A stretch of DNA of 64,000 nt from Streptomyces sp. CB02414. GTDB taxonomy: Bacteria > Actinomycetota > Actinomycetes > Streptomycetales > Streptomycetaceae. The translations under genes were made by a program, and so were the position numbers. The notes beneath the pieces were generated by a model. The model was given only the letters and a program-made list of their open reading frames with translations, did not search any database and had not been told where the DNA came from. The stretch is taken from contig NZ_LIPF01000004.1 in assembly GCF_001905385.1 (NCBI RefSeq), forward strand, positions 496,001 to 560,000. Reading direction: 5' to 3'. This document shows positions 63,350 through 64,000 of the stretch, in pieces (the stretch's first letter is position 1; each line of letters opens with the position of its first letter).

Positions 63350-64000
63350 TCACACTCCCAGCATCAGCACGAGCCCCGAGACCAGTGCGAAGACCAGGAC
63401 GAACAGGCGCGTCCTGCGGGCGTCCAGCCGGTGGTGCACCAGACGGCTGAGCCATGCGCCCAGGGCGATCGCCGGCAGCAGTACGACGGCCTGGCCGAGC
63501 TCCGCGGCCTGCGCCTCCCCCGTGCCGAACAGCAGGGCCAGGGAGGCCACTTCGCCGACGAGGAAGCAGGCGGCGACGGTGGAGCGCAGCTCGGCGGGCG
63601 GCCGGTGCTGGTAGACCAGCGCCAGCGGAGGCCCGCCGACGCCGGTCGCGGTCTCGGTCAGCCCGGTCACCGCGCCCGCGCCGACATAGGCGGCCCGGCC
63701 GGGCGTGAACGCGGGCGCGGCCAGGCTCACGACGGCCGCGAGCACGGTGGCCACGCCGACGAACACACCGAGGCTGCGCTCCGGGATCAGCCAGAGCACC
63801 GCCAGCCCGGCCGGCGTGGCGGCGAGCCGCGCGCCGGTGATCCAGCCCGCGCCCCGCAGGTCGAGCGACGCCCGTTCCCGCCAGGCGACGTACAGGTTGA
63901 GCGGGATCATCGACGCCAGGACGAAGACCGGGACCAGGTGGGGATCGATGATGCCGGCCACGGGGGCGACGATCAGCGCGAAGCCGAGGCCGCTGCTGCC
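63350..64000 (-). CDS. TauE/SafE-family permease, 5' end missing
   Basis: The frame stays open to the window edge (216 residues seen), so the start is outside. Membrane helices rich in Ala/Leu/Val and the family motifs GSSGLGFALIVAP, LYVAWRER, GLTETATGVGGPPLALVY and LRSTVAACFLVGE identify the DUF81/TauE-SafE group, which exports sulfite, sulfoacetate or other organic anions. No clear tie to steroids, apart from lying next to the importer-amidase operon. Confidence 0.82.
   Translation of the reverse strand, partial: GSSGLGFALIVAPVAGIIDPHLVPVFVLASMIPLNLYVAWRERASLDLRGAGWITGARLAATPAGLAVLWLIPERSLGVFVGVATVLAAVVSLAAPAFTPGRAAYVGAGAVTGLTETATGVGGPPLALVYQHRPPAELRSTVAACFLVGEVASLALLFGTGEAQAAELGQAVVLLPAIALGAWLSRLVHHRLDARRTRLFVLVFALVSGLVLMLGV

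Overview
The window is very GC-rich, densely packed DNA from an actinomycete, most likely Streptomyces or a close relative. Third codon positions are strongly G/C, GTG starts are frequent, and many genes overlap by 4 bp (ATGA or GTGA). Almost every gene belongs to aerobic 9,10-seco steroid catabolism, the route known from Mycobacterium and Rhodococcus cholesterol and bile-acid degradation. No tRNA, rRNA, insertion sequence, phage gene or CRISPR array was seen. Orthologue names were assigned by recalling family sequences, lengths and gene order, not by database search.

Layout. (1) 1-12397, ring A/B opening and the lower central pathway: partial IclR regulator, hsaB, then hsaD-kstD-kshB-hsaG-hsaF-hsaA-hsaC-second flavoprotein dehydrogenase, then convergent kshA with a small Cys-rich partner. 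(2) 12613-28636, side-chain degradation: SDR, fadA5, a fused FadE34-type dehydrogenase, chsH3, thioesterase, SDR, FadD17-like CoA ligase, fadE29-chsH2-fadE28-chsH1-ltp2, a MaoC paralogue, hsaE and a ChsB1-like SDR. (3) 28685-35373: TetR regulator, a further KstD, SDR, fadD3, a second hsaA and an SDR that has lost its catalytic core. (4) 35384-47701, the KstR2/HIP module for the C and D rings: SDR-fadE33-fadE32-fadE31-echA on the minus strand, fadE30-ipdF-kstR2-fadA6 on the plus strand, then ipdC-ipdB-ipdA-echA20 on the minus strand. (5) 47831-53577, accessory enzymes: SDR, SnoaL-like protein, F420-type oxidoreductase, TetR, 3-alpha-HSD-like SDR and a CoA ligase. (6) 53859-62229: a complete family-5 ABC importer joined by 4-bp overlaps to an Old Yellow Enzyme and an amidase, followed by a LacI regulator and a partial TauE/SafE permease.

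Regulation. Two KstR2-type boxes (40370-40383 and 47723-47736) sit at the two promoter regions of the HIP module. Separately, a 17-bp palindrome, oriented consensus GTNCCGGTCAGTGGGAC, occurs 13 times at the promoters of the other steroid operons and also at the ABC importer. In ten cases it is followed 28-30 bp later by a TASSKT-like -10 box with no good -35. This looks like the binding site of a dedicated activator. It ties the importer-OYE-amidase operon to the steroid regulon and is the main novelty of the window. No Mce4 importer, CYP125 or KstR gene is present here. The combination of an ABC importer, a 3-alpha-HSD-like SDR, a FadE34-type dehydrogenase and several CoA ligases suggests that bile-acid-like or other carboxylated steroids may be the natural substrates. 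That is inference.
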